DNA of 60,206 bases from Caldilineales bacterium (GCA_019695115.1 JAIBAP010000035.1:1-60206), one strand, 5' to 3'; numbered from the stretch's first letter, positions 44,855 through 53,589 are shown. Notes: generated from the letters alone by a model not told the origin. A program made the numbers and translations.

Positions 44855-45991
44855 TCATGCCCCCACCCGCGGCGTCTCCAACCCCGCCATCGCCCGCACC
44901 TCCTCGATGTAGGCGACGATGTTTTCCATCGGCGTATCCCACAGCACCTGGTGGCTGGTTTGCAGGATGTAGCCGCCGCCCTTGCCCAGGTTCTCCACCA
45001 GCCAGCGGGTTTCCCCCCGCACATCGTCGGGTGAGCCGAAAGGCATGGTGTGCTCGACATCCAGCCCGCCGTAGAAGGTGAGCCGGTCGCCGTAGAGTTG
45101 CTTCATCTCCAGCCGGTCCATGGCCGCCGGCTCCAAGGGATTGAAGATGTCCAGGCCGATCTCGATCAGCTCGGGGAAGAGTGGGGCGATCTTGCCGTCC
45201 GAGTGCAGGCCGACATAGACCCCGCGCTGGTGGCAGTGCTCGAAGATGACGGCCAGACGGGGTTTGATGAACGTGCGCCAATAGTCGGGACTGAACATCA
45301 GCCCGGCCGAGGTGCCCCAATCGTCGGCGAAGTACATGCCGTCGATGCCGATATCGCATTGCAAATCGATGATGGGCAAGTCCCACTCGTAGAGGATGCG
45401 GTCCATCAGCTCGTGGACGAACTCCGGCCGTTTCTTCATGTCCATCATCAATTGCGGCATGCTGCGAATGCTCCAGGCGCGCTCGAACAGCACCATACCC
45501 AGCTTGCCAAAGATGAAGGCTTTGTCGCGCCAGCGGTCGGCCAGGGCGCGGGCGGGGTCGAAGCGGCCCTGGCGGTGGGGGTCGGGCATCTGGTAGCTTT
45601 CCAGCTTGCGGTGGTCGTCGGCGATGGGGTAGGCCACTGGATGGGGCATACCTGACTGCCGGTCCCACACACAGCCGAATTCGTCCATGTGCAGCTCGCC
45701 CTTGGCGTCGAGGTTGGTGTGGACGGGGCCGCCGCTAGGGGTCAGATCGAGTTGTTTGATCTCGCTGGCCCAGGGGTTGTAGTTGAAATCGGTGCCGATC
45801 TTGACGACATGATTGCCGATGAAATCGGCCACTTCCTCGCTATCCCGCAGGCCGTAATAATCTCGGATTTTGTGGTAGACCATGGGGATGGAATGGAAGT
45901 TGTAGGGCACGTAGTCGGTTGCTTCGTGCCGGATGGCGGCCAGAGCGCGCTGGCGGCGGTTTTGCGGTACGCCGTAAGGGGAAATGTCCAT
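44855..45991 (-). CDS. Uroporphyrinogen decarboxylase-like (MtaA/CmuA-type) protein
   Basis: A 378-residue TIM-barrel protein of the UroD superfamily. Visible segments are NRRQRALAAIRHEATDYVPYN near the N-terminus, MYFADDWGTSAGLMFSPDYW, HCHQRGVYVGLHSDGKIAPLFPELIEIGLDIFNPLEP, and the closing GGGYILQTSHQVLWDTPMENIVAYIEEVRA. True HemE motifs at the N-terminus (PVWxMRQAG) are missing, so it more likely belongs to methyltransferase-like or catabolic UroD relatives often found with sugar and aromatic transport genes. It lies 64 bp downstream of the dehydrogenase in the same direction. Confidence 0.75.
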   Translation of the reverse strand: MDISPYGVPQNRRQRALAAIRHEATDYVPYNFHSIPMVYHKIRDYYGLRDSEEVADFIGNHVVKIGTDFNYNPWASEIKQLDLTPSGGPVHTNLDAKGELHMDEFGCVWDRQSGMPHPVAYPIADDHRKLESYQMPDPHRQGRFDPARALADRWRDKAFIFGKLGMVLFERAWSIRSMPQLMMDMKKRPEFVHELMDRILYEWDLPIIDLQCDIGIDGMYFADDWGTSAGLMFSPDYWRTFIKPRLAVIFEHCHQRGVYVGLHSDGKIAPLFPELIEIGLDIFNPLEPAAMDRLEMKQLYGDRLTFYGGLDVEHTMPFGSPDDVRGETRWLVENLGKGGGYILQTSHQVLWDTPMENIVAYIEEVRAMAGLETPRVGA

Positions 45992-46055
45992 TAAGCTTTG
46001 TGTATCCTTTGTGTTCTTGGTGCCTTTGTGTTTGAGATGTTATTGACGCTCGCCT

Positions 46056-46919
46056 TCACCCGGCCAGGAAACGATAGATTGCCGAGAAGTCCTCATCGCC
46101 CAGGCCGTAGCGCATGGCCAGGGCCAGGGTTTCCTTGGTGGTGTTGCCCACAGGCAGGGCCACGCCCAATTCGTAGGCAGTTTGGGCGGCCAGATGCACG
46201 TCCTTCTGCAGCCAGCGCAGAGAAAAGTCGGGGTGACTGAAATCGCCGGTGGCGAGGCGGGCGCGCTTGAGCCGGAAGATCGGCGCGCCGCCGGGACCTT
46301 CGATCAGCAAGTCGAGCAAGCGGCCCCGTTCGATCCCCAGCGCCTCGCCCAGCACCAGCCCCTCGGCAAAGGCGGTCATCATCTCGGCCAGCACCAGGTT
46401 GTTGACGATCTTGGCGGCGCTGCCCATGCCCACACCGCCGACGTGGATGATCTGCGTGCCCATCGCCTCCAGCAGCGGGCGGGCGAGGGCCAGGTCATCC
46501 GGCTCGGCCCCGACCAGGAAGCGGAGCGCGCCGGCAGCGGCGGCGGCCTTGCTGCCGGTGACGGGTGCATCGACGAAACGAAGCTCAAGCTCCTGCGCAT
46601 AGGCGGCCATATCGCGCGTGAAGGACGGGTTCACGGTGCTGCAATCGATCCAGAGGCCGCCTGGCTCCATCTGGTCGAGGAAGCCATTCTCGCCCCCAGC
46701 CGCCTCCGACACCGCCTCGGGGTGGGCGAGCATGGTGATGACGGTGTCCGCACGGCGGGCAAGCTCAGCGGGCGTGTCGGCCCAGCTTGCGCCAGCGGCG
46801 ATGAGGGCTTCGGCTTTTGCGCGCGTGCGGTTGTATACGACCAGGTCGAAGCCTTTATTGAGCAGGTTGGCGGCCATGCCACCGCCCATGATGCCTAAAC
46901 CGATGAAGCCGACTGTCAT
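46056..46919 (-). CDS. NAD-dependent 3-hydroxyisobutyrate-dehydrogenase-like enzyme
   Basis: A 287-residue beta-hydroxyacid dehydrogenase. The N-terminal Rossmann motif is GFIGLGIMGGGMAANLLNKG. The substrate-binding GSKAAAAAG is near residue 120, and the catalytic Lys lies in GSAAKIVNNLVLAEM. Members oxidise 3-hydroxyisobutyrate, tartronate semialdehyde or related acids. ATG at 46919 has GGGAAGG just upstream; the longer in-frame start at 46976 belongs to a truncated PIN toxin. Its position after a sugar importer suggests a catabolic role. Confidence 0.85.
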   Translation of the reverse strand: MTVGFIGLGIMGGGMAANLLNKGFDLVVYNRTRAKAEALIAAGASWADTPAELARRADTVITMLAHPEAVSEAAGGENGFLDQMEPGGLWIDCSTVNPSFTRDMAAYAQELELRFVDAPVTGSKAAAAAGALRFLVGAEPDDLALARPLLEAMGTQIIHVGGVGMGSAAKIVNNLVLAEMMTAFAEGLVLGEALGIERGRLLDLLIEGPGGAPIFRLKRARLATGDFSHPDFSLRWLQKDVHLAAQTAYELGVALPVGNTTKETLALAMRYGLGDEDFSAIYRFLAG

Positions 46920-46976
46920 CCTTCCCTTCTCCCAAGGTTCGCGTGCTCGAAGTTGCGTATCGAGCAAATATCTCAT
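46920..46976 (-). pseudogene. Remnant of PIN toxin start fused toward the dehydrogenase
   Basis: ATG at 46976 overlaps the Phd antitoxin's stop as ATGA, the standard spot for a VapC/PIN toxin. It encodes MRYLLDTQ, the typical first strand with its metal-binding Asp (usually LLDTH). After that the frame reads RAREPWEKGR and runs in frame into the dehydrogenase. The rest of the toxin has been deleted. Confidence 0.7.
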
Positions 46977-47209
46977 GGCGTCGCGCCAAGCCAGAACTCA
47001 TCCGGCAAGGGGGCATCGAAATCGTCGTGCGTTCGCATAGCCCCGCGATGGAGGCCGGGAGTGCGCCGGACGGTCGGTTTGTGCACCGGCGCCAGTTTCA
47101 CCAACGGATCGCCATTTTCCGCAATGACGATTTCATCGCCCCGCAAGGCAAGAGCGAGCAATTGCTGCAATTGGGATCTGGCGTCCTGAATGTCGATGGT
47201 GATGCTCAT
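46973..47209 (-). CDS. Phd/YefM-family antitoxin, orphaned
   Basis: A 78-residue Phd/YefM antitoxin. The DNA-binding N-terminus is seen (ITIDIQDARSQLQQLLALALRGDEIVIAENGDPLVKLAPV), where the usual A-R-x2-L pattern and G-x2-V are present, and the C-terminus ends in PDEFWLG as in many PIN-partner antitoxins. Its cognate PIN toxin is reduced to the first eight codons, so it stands alone. It is inserted between the ABC permease and the dehydrogenase. Confidence 0.8.
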   Translation of the reverse strand: MSITIDIQDARSQLQQLLALALRGDEIVIAENGDPLVKLAPVHKPTVRRTPGLHRGAMRTHDDFDAPLPDEFWLGATP

Positions 47210-47248
47210 GATCGGTCTCCTTGATGCCTATTGTAGCACAGAGACTAT

Positions 47249-48238
47249 TTACGCCCGCGTCGCTGGCTTACGAATGACGCTGATCAACACGGCGAACAAC
47301 ACGATCAAGCCACGGGCCACTTCTTGCCAGTAAGGATCGACGCCCATCAGGGTCATGCCGTTGGCCAGCAGGCCGATGAAGAGCACACCCAGGAAGGTGC
47401 CGACCATCGAGCCGGAACCGCCCGCCAGACTGGTGCCGCCGATGACGACGGCAGCGATGACCTCGAACTCCAGCCCTTCGCCCACGTTGTAGGCCCCGGC
47501 CATGATGCGCGAGGAGATGACGATGCCGCCGATGGCCGCCATCAGGCCGGTGATGGCGAAGACGAGGATGCGTGTGCGCCCCACTGGGATGCCCGACAGC
47601 CGCGCCGCCTCCTCGTTCCCACCCACGCTGTACACCGAGCGCCCGAACACCGTCCGCGTGCTGAGGAAAAGGAAGACGAGCACCGTGATCACCATCAGCA
47701 CGGCCGGCACCGGGATGACCTTGAACAGATAACCCTGGCCCCAGAAGCTGAAGGAATCGGGGAAGGGGGTGATGGGATAGGCCTGGGTGATGACTTTGGC
47801 CAGGCCCTTGTAGCTCATGAACATCGTCAGGGTGACGACGAAGGCCGGGATATTCCACCGCACCCGGATCGCCCCGGCCAGGCTGTGGATGAGGATGCCG
47901 GAGGCGATGACGATGAGGACCGCCAGGAGCAGAGGCAGATCGCGTTTGATCGCCAGCACACCCAGCAGCGACGACGACCAGGCCACCGCCGAGCCGACGC
48001 TGACATCGATGTCGCCGGAGATGATGACAAAGGTCATGGCGCAGGCGATCATGCCGTTGATGGCCACCGCCCGCAAGACGTTGAACAGATTGCGCTGGGT
48101 GAGGAAGTTAGGCGCGAACTGCCACAGCAAGATGAACAAGATCACCAGCGCCACCAGCAGGCCAGAGCGGGACAACAGGTCGCCGACGTTGCTGAGCCGG
48201 GTCGAGCGGGATTGGGCTTGCGTACTTTGAGCGGTCAT
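47249..48238 (-). CDS. Ribose-type ABC transporter permease
   Basis: A 329-residue integral membrane permease of the RbsC/branched-chain-like family (BPD_transp_2). There are about eight to ten membrane segments. VISGDIDVSVGSAVAWSS is the conserved early motif, AGAYNVGEGLEFEVIAAVVIGGTSLAGGSGSMVGTFLGVLFIGLLANGMTL is the family signature, and the C-terminus is short and basic. Its ATG overlaps the end of the ATPase gene by 4 bp. It should form the channel with the ATPase and the duplicated binding protein; the substrate is probably a sugar. Confidence 0.9.
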   Translation of the reverse strand: MTAQSTQAQSRSTRLSNVGDLLSRSGLLVALVILFILLWQFAPNFLTQRNLFNVLRAVAINGMIACAMTFVIISGDIDVSVGSAVAWSSSLLGVLAIKRDLPLLLAVLIVIASGILIHSLAGAIRVRWNIPAFVVTLTMFMSYKGLAKVITQAYPITPFPDSFSFWGQGYLFKVIPVPAVLMVITVLVFLFLSTRTVFGRSVYSVGGNEEAARLSGIPVGRTRILVFAITGLMAAIGGIVISSRIMAGAYNVGEGLEFEVIAAVVIGGTSLAGGSGSMVGTFLGVLFIGLLANGMTLMGVDPYWQEVARGLIVLFAVLISVIRKPATRA

Positions 48239-49737
48239 ACGGTGCTTTCCTCCATCACCATTGCCAATAGGTTTTCGAGATTGGTTTGATCGGGCTTCAC
48301 TTCCCCGCTGATGCGCCCCTGGTTCATGATCAGGATGCGGTCGGCCACATCCAGCACTTCTTCGATTTCGGACGAAATAAAGACCACAGCCAACCCGCGG
48401 CGGGCCAGGTCGCGCACCAGGCTGAAGATCTGTTCCTTGGCCTGGATGTCGATCCCGCGCGTGGGTTCATCCATCAACAGCACTTCTGGCAGTGTGTTCA
48501 GCCAATTGCCCACAACCACCTTTTGTTGATTGCCGCCGCTGAGGGTGCGCGTCGCCACCCCCAGGCCAGGCGTTTTGATGTCCAGCGAGGCCACCATCTC
48601 CCGCGCCAACTCCGTTCTGCGGCCAAGCTGCAAGACCCCCTGCACGCTGAAGCGGTTGAAACTGGCCAATGTCAGATTGTCCTGGACGCTGAAGCCCAGC
48701 ACCAGCCCCTGGCGTTTGCGGTCTTCGGGCGTCAGCGCCAACCCGTGCGCCTTCATGGTCGTGGGCGTGGGCTGAGCGACAGGTTTGCCCTTGACCAGCA
48801 CTTCGCCGCTATCCACTTTGTCCAGCCCGAAGATGGCTCGCAGCAACTCGGTGCGCCCCGACCCAAGCAACCCGGCGATGCCCAGCACCTCGCCCCCGCG
48901 CACCTCGAACGAAATGTCGTTGAGCAGGCCCCGACGCTTGAGGTTCCTCACTGCCAGCTTGACCTCGCCCAACTTCCCGCTCTCGCCCCATTCGGTGCGC
49001 TGCCAGTCGGCCCCGATCATCATCTGGGCGATGCGGGCGGGCGTGGCTTCGACGGCGGTGATGGTGCCGATCAACCTGCCATCGCGCAGTACTGTCACAT
49101 TGTCGGCCACATGTGGGATTTCTTGCAGGCGGTGGGTGACGTAGATGATGGCGTGGCCTTGCTGAGCCAGGCGCCGGACGACCTTGTGCAGCACCGCCAC
49201 CTCATGCGAAGCCAGGGCGCTGGTCGGCTCATCGAGCACCAGCACGCGTGGCTCGAACGAGATAGCTTTGGCGATCTCGACCAGCTGCTGCTGCGCCACA
49301 CTCAGCCGCGAGACCTGCTCATCCAGATCGAGCGAGACTTCGAGCTGGTCGAGCGCGGCTTTGGCGATGGGGCGGATGGCCTTACGATCGATCACCGACA
49401 GACCGGCCAGGTTGCGCTTGGGCCAGCGCCCCAGGAGGATGTTCTCGGCCACGGTCAGCCCCGGCACCAGGCTCATCTCCTGATAAACGGTGCAGATGCC
49501 GCGCTGGAAGGCGTCTTTGGGATTGGCGATGTCCACAGGCTGACCATCGATGCGGATTTCGCCGCTATCAGGGTGGACGGCGCCGCTGAGGATTTTGACC
49601 AGCGTGGACTTGCCGGCGCCGTTCTTGCCCAGCAGCGCCCGCACCTCGCCCTTCTGTAGGTTGAAATCGACGCGGTCGAGGGCGACGACGCCGGGGTATT
49701 GTTTGCTGATCTGGGTCAGTTCGAGGATGTTTGTCAT
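48235..49737 (-). CDS. Sugar ABC transporter ATP-binding protein, two-domain
   Basis: A 500-residue RbsA/MglA-type ATPase with two nucleotide-binding halves. The first half has ALLGKNGAGKSTLVKIL (Walker A), LSVAQQQLVEIAKA (signature) and VLVLDEPTSAL (Walker B). The second has a degenerate Walker A GLLGSGRTELL, LSGGNQQKVVVGNWL and VLLMDEPTRGID. It powers import through the permease encoded by the overlapping next gene. It is separated from the binding-protein gene by a toxin-antitoxin pair. Confidence 0.9.
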   Translation of the reverse strand: MTNILELTQISKQYPGVVALDRVDFNLQKGEVRALLGKNGAGKSTLVKILSGAVHPDSGEIRIDGQPVDIANPKDAFQRGICTVYQEMSLVPGLTVAENILLGRWPKRNLAGLSVIDRKAIRPIAKAALDQLEVSLDLDEQVSRLSVAQQQLVEIAKAISFEPRVLVLDEPTSALASHEVAVLHKVVRRLAQQGHAIIYVTHRLQEIPHVADNVTVLRDGRLIGTITAVEATPARIAQMMIGADWQRTEWGESGKLGEVKLAVRNLKRRGLLNDISFEVRGGEVLGIAGLLGSGRTELLRAIFGLDKVDSGEVLVKGKPVAQPTPTTMKAHGLALTPEDRKRQGLVLGFSVQDNLTLASFNRFSVQGVLQLGRRTELAREMVASLDIKTPGLGVATRTLSGGNQQKVVVGNWLNTLPEVLLMDEPTRGIDIQAKEQIFSLVRDLARRGLAVVFISSEIEEVLDVADRILIMNQGRISGEVKPDQTNLENLLAMVMEESTV

Positions 49738-49779
49738 GGGGTAGTGGTCGGAAATCAGACTTCTGGCGGAATTGGTTTG

Positions 49780-50043
49780 TCACCTGAGAAGTCGATCGTA
49801 TTCATCATGACTGCCAATCCAGAACCAGGTGATGGTGTCGTCTTTGAGCAATCCAAGAGCGCGATGGTTCAGGCCGATGCGAACAGAATAAACCGGTGCG
49901 TTCGGCTTCACCTGCTTGAAACGCAAGCCAGGGTGAGCTGGATTCTGGCGCCAAAGCCGATATGCCTCTTTTGCACGTTGCCGGACTTCAGGCGGCAGTG
50001 CCCAATAAGCCTTCCAGAATGAAGCACGGGTGTATGACTTCAT
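49780..50043 (-). CDS. RelE/ParE-superfamily toxin
   Basis: An 87-residue toxin-fold protein. The pattern SFWKAYWALPPEVRQRAKEAYRLW, FKQVKPNAPVYSVRIGLNHRALGLLKDDTITWFWIGSHDEYDRLL is typical of RelE-like proteins, with a basic central strand (VRIGLNHRALG) and the closing W-I-G-x-H-D-E-Y-D. The ATG overlaps the preceding antitoxin's stop by 4 bp. Antitoxin first, toxin second fits a type II module. It may cleave ribosome-bound mRNA, as inferred from the fold. Confidence 0.85.
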   Translation of the reverse strand: MKSYTRASFWKAYWALPPEVRQRAKEAYRLWRQNPAHPGLRFKQVKPNAPVYSVRIGLNHRALGLLKDDTITWFWIGSHDEYDRLLR

Positions 50044-50339
50044 CGTTCGATGAATTCACCGGCTTCGTCGAACATTGGCATGACGTTGTTGTTGCGGATA
50101 TCAGCCTCGACTTCGGCGACCAACGCAGCGAGTTTGGCATCGTCGGTAGAGGCGAATTGTGCGTCCCACCATGCCTCATCAGCCTCGATCACTGCCTGGA
50201 GCTCGTGGTCGGATGCGGGGCGCGAGCGAAGAAATAGGGCGTATTCGAAAATCTGCGCCTTGCGTTCTGGCGATAGCGTGTCGACCACGGCGGCAATAGC
50301 GCGCGTATAATCAGGATAGGAAGGCGTTTGAGTGGGCAT
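50040..50339 (-). CDS. Antitoxin partner of the RelE-like toxin
   Basis: A 99-residue protein whose N-terminal part (DYTRAIAAVVDTLSPERKAQIFEYALFLRSRP) resembles the short helical DNA-binding or dimerisation region of DUF2281/AbrB-associated antitoxins. An acidic C-terminal tail (DDAKLAALVAEVEADI, FDEAGEFIER) fits toxin neutralisation. The start at 50339 (MPTQTPSYPDY) is preferred over the upstream frame. It overlaps the toxin by ATGA. It sits inside the sugar ABC gene set. Confidence 0.75.
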   Translation of the reverse strand: MPTQTPSYPDYTRAIAAVVDTLSPERKAQIFEYALFLRSRPASDHELQAVIEADEAWWDAQFASTDDAKLAALVAEVEADIRNNNVMPMFDEAGEFIER

Positions 50340-50447
50340 ATACGGGGCCTCAAGCAGTTCGATGTTGCGATTCTGAGAGAAGCATGGGATTACAGTTGGG
50401 TGTCTGGCGCCATTATCTGTGTTTCCTCCACCCGTGTCCACACCGGG

Positions 50448-50483
50448 CCGGAGCCATACACCCGTGCGGGTGTATGGCTCCGG
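50448..50483. terminator. 17-bp perfect hairpin downstream of the binding-protein gene
   Basis: CCGGAGCCATACACCCG (50448-50464) pairs exactly with 50467-50483 across a 2-base spacer. It lies 20 bp after the stop of the substrate-binding lipoprotein gene and before the toxin-antitoxin pair. It is probably a terminator or attenuator that lowers downstream expression; no T-run follows on the minus strand. Confidence 0.65.
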
Positions 50484-50502
50484 TGGGAGTGGGGGACGAG
50501 GG

Positions 50503-52473
50503 CTATTCGAAGATAGCGTTGCCCTCGGTCTTCATGAACTTATCGATCAGGGCATCGTTGCCGCGGCCGAAGAAGATGGTTGGGGTGTTCGTCACCGACT
50601 CCACCTTCTCGCCAGCCAGCACCTTCAGCAGGGTCATGAACGCATCGTATCCCATCTGGTAGGGGGCCTGGCCGGTCACACCTTGCAGGATGTCGTCGCC
50701 GGCCTGGAGCATCTGCCCCATCTGGTTGTTCATGTCGGTGCCAAAGACGAAGACCTGGCCACCCAGACCCAACGTCTTCACCGCATTAGCATGGGCCACG
50801 GTGCCGCCTTCGTTGGCCGCCCACAGCAGGTTGATGTCGGGGTTGGCTTGCAACATCGCTTCCGACACTGGTTGGGCCTTGTCGGCCAGCCAGCCGGCCT
50901 GATCCGCCACCACTTCCACGCCCGGCAGGCTGCCTACCTGGGCCAGGAAGCCTTCCTTGCGCGGCGGGCAGCCCTCGAACTGGTCGCAGTTGAGGATGCC
51001 GATCGTGGCCTTGCCGCCGAGTTTTTCGGTGATGAACTTGGCCGCCGCCTCGCCCGACTTGATGCCCAAGTCTTCGTTCTTGGTCACCAGATAGGCGCTG
51101 GCGATGCCATCTTCGGCCACGCAGGTGTTGAAGCAGACGATGGTGATGCCCGCCTCTTTCGCTTTCTTCAGGGCGGCGACGGAGCCTTCGGCCGAGATCG
51201 GGGTGATGACGATGGCCTTGACCCCGCGGGTGATGTAGTCGTCGATCAGGCTGGCTTCTTTGTCCAGCTTGTTCTCGGTGTTGCCCATGATGATCTCGGC
51301 GCCGGTCTCGTCCGCCGCCGCCTGCATGCCCGCCTGTACGGTCTGCATGAAGGTGTCGGACTGGAAGACCACGCCAGCCACCAGCAGGCCCTCAGGCGCC
51401 ATCATGGCGCCGCTGGCTTCTGCCGGGACCTCGAAGATGGCATTGCCCTCGGTGTCCATGAACTGCTTGATCAGGGCGTCGTTGCCGCGGCCAAAGAAGA
51501 TGGTCGGGGTGTTGGTCACCGGCTCGACCGTGGCGCCGCCCAACACGTCCAGTGTCGCCGCCAATGCGTCGTAACCCATCTGATAGGGGGCCTGGCCGGT
51601 CACACCTTGCAGGATGTCGTCGCCGGCCTGGAGCATCTGGCCCATCTGGTTGTTCATGTCGGTGCCGAAGACGAAGACCTTGCCCGCCAGACCGAGTGTC
51701 TTCACGGCGTTGGCATGGGCCACGGTGCCGCCCTCGTTGGCCGCCCACAGCAGGTTGATGTCGGGGTTGGCCTGCAACATCGCCTCCGAAACCGGCTGGG
51801 CCTTGTCAGCCAGCCAGCCGGCCTGATCCGCCACGACTTCCACACCCGGCAACGCGCTCACCTGAGCCAGGAAGCCTTCCTTGCGCGGGGGGCAGCCCTC
51901 GAACTGGTCGCAGTTGAGGATGCCGATCTTAGCCTTGCCGCCGAGCTTGTCGGCGATAAACTTTGCCGCGGCAGCGCCGCTCTTGTCACCCAGATCCGAG
52001 TTCTTGGTCACCAGGAAGCCGGAGGGGATGGTGTCGTCGTTGACGCAGGTGTTGAAGCAGAAGATGACGATGCCTGCATCCTTTGCTTTCTTCAGGGCAG
52101 CGATGGAACCATCCGCCGAGATGGGGGTGATGACGATGGCCTTGACCCCGCGGGTGATGTAGTCATCGATCAGGCTGGCCTCTTTGTCCAGCTTGTTCTC
52201 GGTGTTGCCCATGATCATCTCGACCCCGGCTTCGTCCGCCGCCGCCTGCATGCCTGCCTGCACGGTCTGCATGAAGGTGTCGGACTGGAAGACGACGCCG
52301 GCGATGAGGGTCTTGCCTTCGGCCGGAGCAGCGGTCGGCTCGGCGGGTGCGGCCGTCGCTTCGGCCGGGGCAGCGGTGGGTGCGGCCGGGGCGGCGGGTT
52401 GGGCCGCGCAGGCCGTCAGCAGTGCGGCCACCAGCAGCAAGACGAAAATGGGTAGATAACGCTTGAGTTGCAT
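50503..52473 (-). CDS. Duplicated periplasmic-binding-protein-type sugar-binding lipoprotein
   Basis: A 656-residue lipoprotein containing two near-identical Peripla_BP_4 (ribose-binding-like) domains in one chain. The lipobox is LLTAC near residue 22, followed by an Ala/Pro/Glu linker. Domain 1 starts at LIAGVVFQSDTFMQTVQAG and domain 2 repeats the same sequence after a VPAEASGAMMAPEG linker. The DNA repeat unit is exactly 924 bp. Each domain has NTENKLDKEASLIDDY and CDQFEGCPPRKEGFLAQV. I chose ATG at 52473 because AAAGGAGG lies 6 bp upstream; the ATG at 52479 directly abuts it. It works with the ATPase and permease downstream. Confidence 0.9.
   Translation of the reverse strand: MQLKRYLPIFVLLLVAALLTACAAQPAAPAAPTAAPAEATAAPAEPTAAPAEGKTLIAGVVFQSDTFMQTVQAGMQAAADEAGVEMIMGNTENKLDKEASLIDDYITRGVKAIVITPISADGSIAALKKAKDAGIVIFCFNTCVNDDTIPSGFLVTKNSDLGDKSGAAAAKFIADKLGGKAKIGILNCDQFEGCPPRKEGFLAQVSALPGVEVVADQAGWLADKAQPVSEAMLQANPDINLLWAANEGGTVAHANAVKTLGLAGKVFVFGTDMNNQMGQMLQAGDDILQGVTGQAPYQMGYDALAATLDVLGGATVEPVTNTPTIFFGRGNDALIKQFMDTEGNAIFEVPAEASGAMMAPEGLLVAGVVFQSDTFMQTVQAGMQAAADETGAEIIMGNTENKLDKEASLIDDYITRGVKAIVITPISAEGSVAALKKAKEAGITIVCFNTCVAEDGIASAYLVTKNEDLGIKSGEAAAKFITEKLGGKATIGILNCDQFEGCPPRKEGFLAQVGSLPGVEVVADQAGWLADKAQPVSEAMLQANPDINLLWAANEGGTVAHANAVKTLGLGGQVFVFGTDMNNQMGQMLQAGDDILQGVTGQAPYQMGYDAFMTLLKVLAGEKVESVTNTPTIFFGRGNDALIDKFMKTEGNAIFE
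50506..51384 (-). repeat. Second copy of the 924-bp intragenic repeat
   Basis: This segment repeats 51430-52308 with a constant offset of 924 bp and no length change, as checked at both ends (positions 50507/51431 and 51357/52281). Differences are mostly synonymous. It encodes the second binding domain. The remaining 45 bp of the unit (51385-51429) is the linker. Confidence 0.85.
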
Positions 52474-52622
52474 GTTCATCCTCCTTTGGATGAGTTGAAT
52501 GGGAACGATGGGGGAAGTCGGGATACAAATGCTAGATTGGGAAACTTTGTTTTTCGTCCTCCTATGATGACCTGTTCAGTGATTAGCAAAACAAGAGATT
52601 GTTGCGCAAGAGTCGGAAATGT

Positions 52623-53588
52623 TCATAGCGTGCTTATCTTCTTTTTCTTAACATGATAATCTGCTTTTGGTTCATGTAAAGATGGAAGTCTGTCTAACCA
52701 TGACAAATTCTTACCAATTACCAACTCGTTCATTGTTGCGTGGTGTGTGTTCTTCATCGGAATAAGGCGCATCTGAAATCCGTGCAGCCGTGCTAGTTTC
52801 TTGACCTCTTCAGCTTCGTCATATGTCATAACGAAATCACCACGCACCGATCCGCAAATAGTGAACAAGTGCTCATGATCAAGATTATGATGCTTATAGA
52901 GACGCCTACCGGCTTTCTTTCCTCCTGCAGTATATGGTGGGTCGATAAAATAGATAGCATCTTCAAGATCAGAAAACTCCATCATGACATCGATGCCATC
53001 ACTACAACGAAAATCGATCTTTTTTGCAACTTTTTGTATATCTGTTAGCCTATGAGCAAGTGTCTCGGGATACCAGCGAGAACTGACTCCCTTTCCGTTC
53101 TCTCCATATCGTATGAAACTTGAGCCTTCGGCAAGTATTCCTCCATGAAGCGTTCTATTCTTGAGAATGGTATGAAACGCCTGTTCTCTCCTATTTGCCG
53201 GCACATTCTGAAGCTCGTCGATCAAGGACTCTCTGGTCATATCGAAGTCAAGAATTCTTTTTGCCAACCATCCTGCGTCACCGCTGACAATGGATTCCCA
53301 GACTGCGGCCACGTCATCGTCCAACTCAACCATGACAACTCTCTCGACTAGATTCTCAAAAAGCGCGGTAAGACTGATGATCCCTCCGCCGGCAAAAGGC
53401 TCGATCAGGACACGCGGCCTGAGAGTCATACTCGCTATCCACTGCCGGAAAGTGGGCACAAACCATGTTTTCCCGCCGGGATAGCGAAAGAGGCTCCGTT
53501 GCGGCACAGAGGCGACATTGACCGGTCTCAGCAGACCTGTCGCCTCTATCCACTCATCAAACAACACGCCTTGTTGCAGCATCGACAT
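52623..53588 (-). CDS. D12-class N6-adenine DNA methyltransferase
   Basis: A 321-residue adenine methyltransferase. It has FRYPGGKTWFVPTF (opening), EPFAGGGIISL (SAM-binding) and FIDPPYTAGGKKAG (catalytic DPPY), in the alpha-class order of Dam-like enzymes. ATG at 53588 begins one base after the endonuclease gene's stop (TAAcATG); the upstream in-frame ATG at 53642 would overlap it. It should protect the host against the adjacent NotI-like enzyme. The gene is AT-richer than the surrounding chromosome. Confidence 0.9.
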   Translation of the reverse strand: MSMLQQGVLFDEWIEATGLLRPVNVASVPQRSLFRYPGGKTWFVPTFRQWIASMTLRPRVLIEPFAGGGIISLTALFENLVERVVMVELDDDVAAVWESIVSGDAGWLAKRILDFDMTRESLIDELQNVPANRREQAFHTILKNRTLHGGILAEGSSFIRYGENGKGVSSRWYPETLAHRLTDIQKVAKKIDFRCSDGIDVMMEFSDLEDAIYFIDPPYTAGGKKAGRRLYKHHNLDHEHLFTICGSVRGDFVMTYDEAEEVKKLARLHGFQMRLIPMKNTHHATMNELVIGKNLSWLDRLPSLHEPKADYHVKKKKISTL

Positions 53589-53589
53589 G

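Noticed and set aside
48286-49659. Plus-strand frame opposite the ABC ATPase
   Set aside because: It is a shadow; the minus-strand ATPase has all nucleotide-binding motifs.
50040-50441. Longer start of the antitoxin before 50339
   Set aside because: The extra 34 residues are low-complexity and no family similarity is seen; the ATG at 50339 gives a normal length.
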